Origin: Charina bottae
Lineage: Eukaryota > Chordata > Lepidosauria > Squamata > Charinaidae
Assembly (NCBI GenBank): GCA_023362775.1
Contig: JALMGJ010000002.1
Span: forward strand, 59,684,414-59,748,413
Direction: 5' to 3'
DNA length: 64,000 nucleotides
Both the position numbers and the translations under genes were made by a program. The notes under the pieces are model-generated. The model was not told the origin of the DNA. It made no database searches and worked only from the letters and a program-made list of their open reading frames with translations. Positions 53,990-64,000 of this stretch are shown here, one piece after another (the stretch's first letter is position 1; the number at the start of each line of letters is the position of its first letter).

Positions 53990-54218
53990 TGGCATTGGTG
54001 TGTCGCTGCGGGAAAACCCAGAAGTGCGGCAGCGCGCAAAACCCCGGAAGCGCTGCTGCTGCTTTCGGGTTTTGTGTGCTGCAGTTGGTGTGTTGCCGTG
54101 GGAAAACCTGGAAGCGCTGATGATGATCATCATCAGCACTTCCGGGTTGTGTGGCGACACACCAGACTGTGTGTGGCAAAACACTTTTGTGTCGCGACAC
54201 ACAGTTTGGAAAGCTCTG
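53990..54218 (-). mobile_element. GC-rich hAT MITE, copy 4 (one end lost)
   Basis: The right end is the complement of CAGAGCTTTCCAAACTGTGT, matching copy 3. Inside are TGGTGTGTCGCTGCGGGAAA and CCCGGAAGCGCTG units repeated, plus the short palindrome GATGATGATCATCATC. The opposite terminus is not found. ATCTAATC at 54219 would be the target copy on this side. Confidence 0.78.
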
Positions 54219-54898
54219 ATCTAATCTATACATTGCTATTATTTATCTTCATAATTCCTGTTGCCTTTTTTCTCAGAATTTGAATTATTCTTTTTCAATC
54301 CTTGGTTTCTTTTTGCACTACCAGGAATTAATTTTGCCTGGTTCAGTAGGTGCAGAGAAGATTGCAACCTTATTCTTTCTAATCCTAAGTGCAATTATGT
54401 GCATGTTCAACCAGAAAAGATTTCCTTGTAGGGTATTTGTTGGGCTTGCTCACAGTGCAGAGGTAAAACTGTTTGACAGTCATGGACATTGGATTGTCCT
54501 TTATGTTTTTGTCTTTTGATTATATTGTTGTTTCTCTTGATGGAGTCTTGAAGGTTAATAAAAGAACTCCAAGCAGCTAACAACAATCTTGCAGAGTAGA
54601 AGTGTGAACCAGGAGGGAACTTGCACTTTAAGCTTAATTACATTCGGAAATAAATTCAGTCTTCACACATTAGTTAGATGAAGAAAAATAGAGATAGCTT
54701 ACATTTATTCAGTAGATCTGGATATGAGTAGATTCATAGTAGATCTGCGTGCAAGCGAGATGGAATGGACGAGAGCTGCATGGTGCAGCCCTCCTGCTTG
54801 CAGGTGTAACCAAAGTGTAATGGAGGTTGTTAAACCATGAAGAAGGAGGAATAGGAAATCAGGTGACTCAGGTAACATCCCACAAGCAGAGTAGAGAT
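54219..54898. other. Intron sequence, no recognised feature
   Basis: Nothing recognised. Confidence 0.4.
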
Positions 54899-54900
54899 GA

Positions 54901-55139
54901 TGTCCTGACTTCGAGTGAAGGTATAACACGCTGAGGCTTGGAGTTGAAGCTCTAATGTTTATTGTCCTACTCTCCTTAACAGAATCCAGCTAAACTAAAA
55001 TGAACTAGTAATGGTCAGAGAAAGAGTCCAAGAAATCAGGGCGGGGCCTTGAGCCTCTTGGGAGGGAAGCATAGGGATTCAGTACTATGCATGCATTTCT
55101 CGCATGCCCCCTCCTTCTCCGCCAGTTATCTCCCTGACA
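54901..55139 (-). mobile_element. Probable short solo LTR
   Basis: The minus strand runs from TGTCAGGGAGATAACTGG to CGAAGTCAGGACA with an ACAATAAACATT signal late in the sequence. The flanks GATGA (54896-54900) and GATGT (55140-55144) match at four of five positions. Ends resemble those of the Gypsy element at 39-50 kb. Confidence 0.5.
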
Positions 55140-55144
55140 GATGT

Positions 55145-56280
55145 GTTTACTAGAAAGACCCCCTATTATGCTTATGAGACAATGCTGAGTTGACTCCTGA
55201 TATTCCCAACATCTCTGTGATCTCATTTTATAATTCATGTACTTTGTGAAACATTGGCAATCAAATTTTGTTTGAAATGCTTCTTTGAGATATACTTAAT
55301 ACATTTAATTGCTATCTTTCAGTCAATGCATTCAGGGTAGTTTATTTTTCTCTTTCTGTCATTTTATCATTTTATCATTTTCCTTCATAGCTATCTCTTT
55401 TCCTTTTCCTTCTGTCTTTCCCAATCCTTATTGTTTTCCTTCTTATTTATATAAAGAATAAAAAAAATCTTAGTGGTTGTTTTGGTAGAGTTTTCATTTG
55501 TCCCTTTCACCCACTTCCTGTAGGCTCACATCTGATTGTGTCCAGAAACTAATTTTCCAGTGACCTCAAGAATATCCCTACATTTCTTTAAGATCATAAA
55601 CGCATATTTTTTGGGGTGTCCTTTTCCATGAATTTTTGTTTGGGTTGGTTTTTGAACTTGAAATGTCAATTTCTTTTGAAAACATAAAACATTAAAATAT
55701 TCCAAATTTCATTTAAAAAAAAAAGCTTTTCCAAATCTGTCACTATGCAGCAACCTGTCATGAAATTTCAGAAAATTCCTAGATTAGTAACAGAACATTT
55801 CAAATATTTAATATTTTTTAATGCCAAATATAACTTTAGTATGTCAGTACATCCTAGCTGGTGGGATGTGTAGAACAATATGTTAGCTTGCAAAATAATC
55901 TAGAGTAAAGGTCCTGGTTGCATAGAATAGCATAAATATGCCTTGTAAAACTGTGTCCAAGCTGACCAGTACTGTCCTTAACAATTAGAAAGGAATGCTG
56001 CATATGGCATGAGTATGACTAAGACTGGTAATCTAGTCTACACTTTATCTATCTTACTAAAAAGCATTATGTGAAAACCTAAAAACTATGACAGGCAGAT
56101 GACATCAATGTCTATGGGCCCTACTGGTGACAACCATGGCATATGGAAAATCTGTAACTAGGAATGTAACAGGAGTAAAAGAAGTAAATGGTTTGAATTA
56201 ATTCAAAGAAAAACAGTATGTTGAGTGCCTGTAAAGCTGAGAGGAAGGGGAAGGATGTAATAATGCTGATATTGTTTGAT
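55145..56280. other. Intron sequence, no recognised feature
   Basis: AT-rich, with a pyrimidine-rich stretch at 55360-55445. Nothing else recognised. Confidence 0.4.
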
Positions 56281-57510
56281 CTTAAGGTGAAAAGTTGAAC
56301 ACATGCACAGATGTGAAGGTATAGGTTTAATTATGAATGAAAGGGCTAAAATATACGTCATAACATATGAATTGTTATCACTGCATATGAAAGTAGAAAT
56401 CCATTGGTTGGTGAAACTTGCATGTCATGCTCCAATGAGGGGTGATAATGAAAGAACCAGGGATGAGTTTGGGGAAGAGTTGTGCAACATTCAGAATGAA
56501 GGCATCCCAGGGCGAAAACTTCATTCTTTCAGGTAGCAGGAATGGAAGGGTGGGATGAGAGTACAGAAAAAGTGATTGAGCCATTTGAAAAGCCAAAAAT
56601 AATTGAAAATATGATTGTTTGTTGAGTACTCATTTAGAAAAAGGTCATTTGGTTTCAAATATGTGGTGTAAACATAAGTCCATATGTAGACATGGCAGAG
56701 AAATCTAAATGCAGCAACGATTTGATTGTTATTCATGAAAGACAGAGAATTAGTGAAGGGTGCAAAGGTGATTAGAGTTCAAAATGTGAGATGGATCATT
56801 TCTTGGTAGTGTTAAGAATAGGTCTTGGGAAAAATGGACATGGAAGAAAAGGAAATAAATGAAAGAAACTAGAATGAATGCAGAATGATTGCAGGAAGAG
56901 AAAGTCCAGTATGAAAAAAGTGTTAGAAGATGAACTATTTTCCCAACAGAATGAATGGAAACAGGAAGTGAAAGCTGCTGGGAACAAAGTGAAAAGAATT
57001 ATGTTACACAGTGTCATCTGATATGGACTTCTGCTAGTGGGAAAAAATGAAAAAGGATGCTTGGTGGAATGGGGATGAGAAAGGGTCTATAGATCAGAAA
57101 AAATGTGAATAACAAAAATTTTCCTGCAAAAAATAAGGACATTGCATCTCATATGGAAAAAAAATGAGAAACTGTTGAATATCTATAGAAATAAAAAGAT
57201 AAATACAAAGAATATAATAAAAAAGAGCAAGAAATACTTAAGATTAGAAGAGACAGACAAAATGCAGAAATAGTTATCAGTTTGTGTAACTTGGTAAAAT
57301 CCTTAAAGACTATTTATTAAAGACGAAAATATATGGAGAAGTTTTAAGAAGTGCAAATGCTGGTATAAATATAGTGGGTATAATAGGGGTGCGATGGCTC
57401 AGCGGTTAAGACGCCAGGCCTGTCGATCGGAAGGTCACAAGTTTGGAGTTTCGAGACCCTAGCCCCACGTGATGGAGTGAGCTCCCGCACTCGCCCCAGC
57501 TCTTTCCAAC

Positions 57511-58909
57511 TGTCAGAGATCAGTCTGACTCTGACTCTGAGCTAGAGGAAAACAAAACTTGCCTCAGAAACGAAACTGATACTGAGCAGTAACCGGTGCA
57601 GGGTCAAAAGTGTGACACTCATGATCCATCTCATGATGAACAGGTGCAGGAGTCTGGACCTGGAGATGACCCAGCAGCGTGGGAGAATCCTGTTGAGCTG
57701 ATTGGTCCAGAACCAGGAACTAAGTCTACGGCACCAATCACAGCATGTGAAAGAAGGGCAGAGAAGCGTGCCAAGCAGAAGGAAGCCCAATTGGCTCCTG
57801 AGGAGAAGAGGCGTTTGGAGAACAGGATATTGCCAGCGCTAGCATCAGGCTGCTGGTGACAAACGTTCCACTGAGCTAACAGCTTCTTCAGAGAAGTCCA
57901 GCCAAAACACTCCTTGGAGTCCTGCCCTGTAGCCGCCACAGAACCGGAGCAAGAGCCTCTCCTCTTTTCTGAATTGACCCCAGCTGCATTAGAAGCAAGT
58001 TCGCTTCAGCATCAAGGAGACGGAACCTTGTCTCGTAGTTTTTCAGCAAGCCCAGCTAAGAAGGCTTTGGTCGCTCTGGGCGTTCACCAGCTTGCATCAA
58101 TAGCTTCACAGTGTTCAGCAGCCTTGGCAAAGCAGCATTTTGTCACTTCAGTTAAGTACTCCATTCGTCCTTGTGTGTTTTGTCACGCTCATTTGGTGCA
58201 GCCGCGTTCTGCCGTTGGGGGGTTTTCTAGTATGGAGCGCCCTGTCCTGCCTGGTTTTTCAAGCAGCGTTGCCTAGTGGAATCAGTCTTGTCTGCCTTGC
58301 AGTTCCAGTCTAGTTGCCTAGTGGTTCCAGTCCTGTCTGCCTTGCAGTTCCACTCCAGTTGCCTAGTGGAACCAGTCCAGTCTGCTTTCTAGTTTGTCCA
58401 GTGAATCCAGTCCAGTGTGATTGCAGATCCAGTCCAGTGTAGTCCTGGGAATCCAGAGGAACCCTGTTCAGTGCTACCTTGCAGATCCAGTCCAGCAGTA
58501 TCCTGAGAATCCAGATGAACCTTGCCAAGAATCCAGTCCATCCCTGCCTTGCAGATCCAGTCCAGTAATTTCCTGTGGACCCAGAAGAACCTTATCCAGC
58601 CTGCCTTGTGGTCTTCTTGTTCCATTCTCCAGTCAACTGTGCCAAGTAACCAGTTTAGCCCTTTTTCCCAGTATTTCAGAAGAAACCAACCAACCTAGCA
58701 TCTTGATCCAGAACTGTTTGTTCTACGTGTTGTGAACTCTAGTTGTGCCACTGCATAGCTGCCTACCTCCAAGTGCAACCTGCTGTGAATCTCCAATTGA
58801 TCCAAGCAATCTTCAGTTGAGTTTATGGACTTAAATTTGTAAATAGTTTTTTATAGTAATAAAAACTATTTTTTTTAAGTTTTTGTGGTCTCATACTCCA
58901 AACAGAACA
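57511..58909 (+). mobile_element. Solo LTR, 1399 bp, with 5-bp TSD
   Basis: Begins TGTCAGAGATCAGTC and ends CTCCAAACAGAACA (TGT...ACA). Flanked by CCAAC at 57506-57510 and 58910-58914. AATAAAAACT lies about 50 bp from the end (polyadenylation signal). An open frame at about 57596-57859 is rich in charged residues but unknown. A degenerate tandem array fills 58265-58640. No internal retroviral genes are present, so it arose by LTR-LTR recombination. Gypsy or ERV origin is not decided. Confidence 0.87.
58265..58640 (+). repeat. Degenerate tandem repeat inside the solo LTR
   Basis: Imperfect units built on CCAGTCCAGTYTGCCTTGCA and TTGCCTAGTGGAACCAGTCC, later AGATCCAGTCCAGT and ATCCTGAGAATCCAGA. 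At least eight partial units. Confidence 0.85.
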
Positions 58910-59425
58910 CCAACCTAGCAATTCGAAAGCATGCAAATGCAAGTAGATATATAGGTACGACTTCGGTGGGAAGGTAACAGCGTTCCACATGCATCATGCT
59001 GGCCACGTGACCATGGAAGCATCTTCGGACAACGCTGGCTCTTCGGCTAACAAACAGAGATGAGCACTGGCCCCTAGAGTCGGACATGACTGTGCGGGGG
59101 AACCTTTACCTTTACTACTGTGTGGTAGTAATGAATGTTTGTCAAAAGAAGTAAAAATAGATGTATATAAGAACCTGCTTGTGCTCACTTTGTTATATGA
59201 AAGTGGAGTCGCCTATGTCAAGAGAAACAAAAGTAAGTTGAATTCAGTTAAAATGGGTTATGTTAAGCAGCGTATTTGATAAAACAAGGAGATGATCAAG
59301 AAGAAATTGAATGTATACTGAGTAATCAGCACAAAAGATTGCGGTGGTTTGATAATGTAAAAAGAATGAATAATCTATAAAATAATCTAGCACAATATAT
59401 CCCTGGGGATTAAGATCTGTCTCAT

Positions 59426-60295
59426 ACGGTGTTGTTCTTTTAAACCAAGTTAACTGACTATGTAAAAAAGGGATAATAAATTTCAAATGTCCTGCTTGCT
59501 GCACATAAACCAGACCATATTTTTGCCAATAATATTATTACGCACTTCGTAAAGCTGTTAAAAGAGATACACAGGAAGAAAGAGTTATTGTGCTGACTGT
59601 GGGTTTTTGTTTGTGTGCATTTAAAAAACAATCTGTGCTCTAACATGTGTGACATGCAAATGCTTAATGCAAGTAAACAAGTTAATTCTAGGGTGGGAAT
59701 TTAGCTTCTCCTCTTCACCTCAAAAAAGGAAGCTGACTAGTCTTTGTAAAGGCAATACAAGTTAATTTCTATAACAAGAGCTGAAGATAATGGTAAACTT
59801 TAAGCATTTGGGGAATATTTGAAGAAAGAGGATGCAGACACCCAGAAAAATCCCTTTTCCCTTCCTTGGAAACCATAAAAGAAGATGGAATGACCAAAAG
59901 CTAAGAATCCTACTGTATCTATGATTACCATGCAAATATAAGAGCTACGTGTAATATACCTGGAATGATCTCTTGAAATACAGAGACCTCTCTGAAGTGC
60001 GATATTCTATTTCATATGCTTAATAGCTTCTACCTAGATTCTAGGATAGTAGGCAAAGGATCTCATTTAGATTTCTTGAGATGAGAAACAGGTTTCTGTG
60101 GGGGGTGGGAGGGATTCTTGAAAACACTCAAAGGCCCACCTTTGGCAACATTCAAAATTAAATTGCAATAAGAAAAAAATAGCAAGAATGTGGAAAGATG
60201 TCCTTCGTGTATATTCAAAATAAAAGCAAGAGTAAAGAAACAATATACCAGCTGTTGAGAAAATAAGGCAAAAGGCTTATAAATATCAAGTAAAG
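59426..60295. other. Intron sequence, no recognised feature
   Basis: Nothing recognised. Confidence 0.4.
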
Positions 60296-60299
60296 ATTG

Positions 60300-60370
60300 G
60301 ATATTAGCTGCCCAGAGTCACAGTTTGCAAGTTGGGTGGCCATATACGTAAATTTATTAAATAAATAAAC
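60300..60370 (+). repeat. CR1/L2-type LINE 3' tail
   Basis: AGCTGCCCAGAGTCACAGTT, then GTTGGGTGGCCATATA and AAATAAATAAA. Confidence 0.6.
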
Positions 60371-60597
60371 TACTATATTGGTTCAGTCTTCTCCTTCTGT
60401 GAGTCAACTGTGAACAGCAGGTTTTAGGAGCAGAACTGCAGCTTGAGCTTGATAGAATCATAATCAGGGAATACCTGCTGACCAGGATATGTGTATGTCT
60501 GATTCACAAGCTACTTAAATAATGGGATGATTACATCCATAGGCAGCTTGAAAACCATATCAAAGAGTGCTCATAAACAACTCCTCATAAAGTCAGA

Positions 60598-60910
60598 GTG
60601 AGGTGTTAAGAGTGATGACACAGGATTCATTCCTGGATCCAGCACTCTTCAACATTTCATTAATGACTTGGACAAAGTGATTGAGAAAACTCACAAGTAT
60701 AGGATGAGGAATATCTGGCTTGGTAACAATTTGAAGGATCTTCAAATTGGAATTGATCTGAACCTTAATTTGAGTTACTAGAAATGCTGCAGTTGCAAAA
60801 AGGTAAATGCAGTTTTAGACTGCATCAATAGATGTACACTTTCCAAATCACAGAAAGTAACAGTTTTATTCTGTTTTGCATTCATCAGATTCCATCTGGT
60901 CAGATCCTTT
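60598..60910 (+). mobile_element. Old CR1 reverse transcriptase fragment
   Basis: TTCCTGGATCCAGCACTCTT followed by CAACATTTCATTAATGACTT corresponds to the classical amniote CR1 GSVLGPxLFNIFINDLD block. Further on, GACTGCATCAATAGATGTAC and TCATCAGATTCCATCTGG match the downstream CR1 region. The catalytic FADDT block is largely lost. It differs from the YADDTQLY LINEs elsewhere, so it is an older, distinct CR1 lineage. Confidence 0.65.
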
Positions 60911-63900
60911 AAGGATTCAGGCAAACTGGTGCAAAGAATCTCCACTATTCTATCTTCCTCTTAACTCAGAAGTCTTAGTTTCAATGTTTATAAATGCCAG
61001 AGAGGAACTATCACCTTGCAAAATGCAAAATCTTGCCCAAAAAGGGGGGTGGGAGTTAAAATAGAGTGGAAAGAATAACATTTTAATTCATGATCAATTT
61101 GGACCAATTATTTTTGGCCCAGTTGAAATAGCAATGCTTACGACTTACACCGAGTTCAGGGCATTGGCAATGACTCCCTCCAGGTTCATATCTCTCTTGT
61201 TAGTTTCACGGCCAATCTTCTAGTTACTGCCATTGAGGATATCTAGGAAAGCCATCTCTTTTCACTTATTGAGTCTGCACGACATTGATCAAAGTCATCC
61301 ATCATTACGGCATTTTTAGCTTTGAATGCCTTCATGATTTCTTTCTCCATGAAAATTGTTTCATAAAATTGCTCACTTTCAGCCATATGGCTAAGGTGCC
61401 AATTGCACGTCTTCAGCTCTAGATTAATTTTAGGCCTAGCATTGCTACTCACAAAGGTGCCACAAAGATTTATTTTTTCCTTTTTGATGTCTTCAGACTT
61501 AAAGATATTACCAAATCTGATCTTTCACTGGAATATAAATATGTTACTGTCATATTATAAAGTGTTATTTACTTCACTTTTAAAGGCTTTTCTTGAATAC
61601 TTGAACTGAATAACACAGTTCTTTCAAGCAGGCCAAGTTTTATATTTTCATCTTCTATACTATACTTCTAAAGAAATTACACTAACCTGAACTCTAGTTT
61701 TAGTCTCCCTAAACTTAAACCTCCGTGATTGTTTGCAATAAAGTAAAGATTTGTATCTCATTTAAAACTACAGTGGGAACTCTTATGAGACTTATGGGAA
61801 CTGTTTGAGCTAATTCTGGAAGATCTGATCCTGAACTTTCAAAACTGTATCAGAGTGATGTAGTATTTTGAACGGCTGTGATTGTATACATTCCAAGGGG
61901 GGAAAAGGAACTGATTGCATCTCTAGCCAGAGTTTCAGAAAAGTCAAAGTAGCTCATTCTACATTCCTTTGGTGTGAGCATGTGCATAATGATAGTACTG
62001 AACATTATGAAGTGTGACTGATACTGTGAAATTTTCTGTGAGTACAATGTATATAAATTGAGACAGTGTGAAGCAATCAAGAACCATGAACAGAATGTTT
62101 TTCAGTAGTTAAATTAGTAGCAGATCTGAATGTACAGAGATAGTGACATTATCTGAGAATGCTAAAGTCTTGCTAGACCATTGCCATAGGATCTAGTAAA
62201 AGATCCCTCTCAGAAAAAATTAGGGTCCAGTTTTAGGCTGATTAAACCAAATTGATCAATTAATTTTTGCCTAAATTTCCATATACTTGTAAGGAAGACA
62301 CAAAAATATTGATTCACCACTCCTGTTAATACATTTCCCTCCATAATGTTATATCAAACATCAAGGCATGATTAAGGTCACAACATAAATCGTACAGTAT
62401 TTATTAGTGGTCAGTCAGCAACCAGACAAAGAGCCTCGTTTTACTCTTTAGAATTGCCCTTCCTCCTCCTTGCGGGGGTAACATTGAAGGCATTTTAGTG
62501 AACCTTTGGTTATTTTTAACAGACAAGAGGAACCAATGGCCCTTAGCTTTTCTTGATTGCAGCAGGTTAAAAAAATGGAATAAATAAATATCTGGCTTAA
62601 TGGAGGCATGCAAATAGGAAGAAATGGGCAAACCCAAGTATTTTAAGCAAAATTGCTGTAGTACACTAGCCATACCCAAGGAAGAGAAAAAAGTAAATAT
62701 GAATTGTGTGTGTGTGAGTGCATAAATAGATACAAAATAATAATTAAGTCCAAAATTAAGATAATCCAAAATTATAATGATCTAACTATATTATAACAAA
62801 ATTATAATCAAAATATAAGTTTGAATTTAGGGATATAATATTTAATAAAATTTGTTCAAATGTATTTTGTGTCCATGGAATGTTGCTTTACATATTTTTT
62901 CCTCTCTCTCTCTCTCTGAAGATTTTTTAAAAATACTATATGCTTGTTTCATTTGAACTTTTGCATTGTTTGTTAATGTGCTGATGTATCTCTACTATAT
63001 TTTATATTCTGAACAAAAGTCCTTAAACTTTTCTTTTTGATAGATTTTTATTGCTGCTAGAATCTGCCTCGCATATGTGACAAAAAGTGTTCAGGTATCA
63101 TTAAGAGTAAAACCAAACAGAACTATTAAAATATATATTTTTGGGGTTTTTGAGAGTTATTATTATCCAGCAAGAAATACTGAAAACAGAGATGGATTTA
63201 AAAGTATAGCTTCATGTTGATAAAATATAAATTGACAATTTGATTTTTTTAATCTGATTAAATACAGATGGAATATTATAAAATACCCAGTTTCATGGAG
63301 ACCTCTGCTGGTATTATATATATTCTTCTCTTTTTGTTATGTATTACAAAAATGTATATAGACCTCAGTTGTTTCCCATTCTATAGAATATTTAATTGTC
63401 TAGCAGCTTTAAAATATCCCCAGATTATTCATTGTGTTTGTTACATGCAATCAAAGTAATGATAGTCTGCTTAATTCTGAGATACCTCTTTCTGAAAGTT
63501 ACTTTCTGAGATCATTTAACTGCAAATTGTTAGATCTCTTATTGCATATAATGGGGCTGTTAGTGTAACAATGTCCACAAGAGTAACCATGTTATTCTGC
63601 AGAAGAAAAATATTAGTCTGTCTTTGTTGATTTTAAAGTGGCTTGTTCTTGCCCATTTATTTGCAGTTCAGATTCATGGAAAGTATGTTCTGATTTTGCT
63701 TTAATATCTACTTCGGCTCTGTGATTACTATATTTTTCACATTTCTTATCACTATTCTTGGATCAATGTAATTGTTTTATCCCTCCAGTCCATTTAAACT
63801 GTTTTCTTCTAATGTTAAATTGGCTTTTACTATTTTTTCCAAATCCATACTACTATTGTTTATGTTTGCCTATACAAATTATAATTTTGATGATTGAAAC

Positions 63901-64000
63901 AAGTGTTGGAAGTAAAAAAATGCACATGACTCTCTGTTACTTACAACCTAAATATTTTGCAACCTAACACATCAGTCTTCAAGGGGTACTATACTTGTCT
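60911..64000. other. Intron sequence to the window end
   Basis: AT-rich. A coding-like minus-strand stretch at 61243-61452 is unassigned (see findings). A short CT run sits at 62902-62918. No contactin exon is seen here, so the intron after 53549 continues beyond the window. Confidence 0.45.

Larger units (their letters stand above)
57386..59113 (+). repeat. Sauria-type SINE split by a solo LTR
   Basis: tRNA head and body at 57386-57510 (GGGGTGCGATGGCTCAGCGG; GAGTGAGCTCCCGCACTCGC). The remainder resumes at 58915 (CTAGCAATTCGAAAGCATGC) and ends with the CCTTTACCTTTA tail. The join is exact when the LTR and one CCAAC copy are removed. Confidence 0.93.
56283..59425 (+). mobile_element. Old LINE remnant (RTE-like or related), split by a SINE
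   Basis: The left part encodes an endonuclease-like stretch (IGLIMNERAKIYVITYELLS; ACHAPMRGDNERTRDEFGEE), comparable to the YAP...ERDEFWEEL block of RTE-type LINEs. The right part (59115-59425) encodes VYKNLLVLTLLYESG and HKRLRWFDNVKRMNN, comparable to the C-terminal VYKTVLVPTLLYGSE and WFGHVRRM blocks. The intervening RT is mostly deleted or decayed. A SINE at 57386-59113 separates the parts. Clade assignment is uncertain. Confidence 0.5.

Noticed and set aside
1..64000. CRISPR array, rRNA genes, bacterial operons or origins
   Set aside because: No regularly spaced repeat-spacer pattern, rRNA sequence or prokaryotic gene order is present; the content is vertebrate intronic.
53550..64000. 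A fourth contactin exon after 53549
   Set aside because: No splice-bounded frame with the Ig4 start expected after LTFYA was seen.

Overview
The window is intronic DNA from a vertebrate genome, most likely a squamate reptile (snake or lizard). The signs are Sauria-type tRNA-derived SINEs whose 3' ends resemble BovB, BovB/RTE LINEs, CR1/L2-type LINEs ending in AAAT-type microsatellites, MIR/CORE-like SINEs, a Penelope-like element, chromodomain Ty3/Gypsy DNA and a Tc1 transposon. GC content is low, introns are long, and there is no prokaryotic organisation. Species cannot be fixed from the sequence alone.

The only host gene seen is a contactin on the + strand. Three phase-compatible exons (26440-26643, 51400-51502, 53365-53549) encode the second half of Ig-like domain 2 and all of Ig-like domain 3. 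Residue signatures favour CNTN4 over CNTN3/5/6. The introns are >26 kb, 24.8 kb, 1.9 kb and >10 kb. Most recognisable sequence in them is transposable-element derived.

Layout. 1-5 kb: SINE fragments and unique intron. 5.0-6.7 kb: internally deleted L1-like retroposon with an 11-bp target duplication. 7.5-9.1 kb: complete Tc1 transposon with an intact 340-aa DD34E transposase. 9.35-10.8 kb and 21.0-23.2 kb: two copies of one BovB-related RTE subfamily. 11.0-12.7 kb: a MITE, then two Penelope-like 3' ends arranged tail to tail, each with a hammerhead-like motif. 13.8-17.3 kb: long CR1/L2-type LINE. 19.6 and 20.2 kb: hAT MITEs. 24.1-24.6 kb: CR1 tail running into a palindromic AT pentanucleotide array. 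26.8-28.9 kb: antisense CR1/L2-type LINE holding a SINE. 31.7-37.3 kb: hAT MITEs nested in an old LINE and in a degenerate LTR. 39.5-49.9 kb: dead chromovirus-type Gypsy element (- strand) whose 5' LTR was hit by a near-full-length BovB, which itself holds a composite SINE, a hAT MITE and an inverted BovB fragment. 54-55 kb: hAT MITE and a short LTR. 56.2-59.4 kb: old LINE containing a SINE that contains a 1.4-kb solo LTR. 60-64 kb: CR1 remnants and unique intron.

No multi-gene pathway is encoded. The value of the window is its layered insertion record. Target-site duplications order many events, and several elements carry specific molecular features: a self-priming Gypsy primer site, ribozyme motifs, and GC-rich MITE/SINE modules with transcription-factor-like sites.
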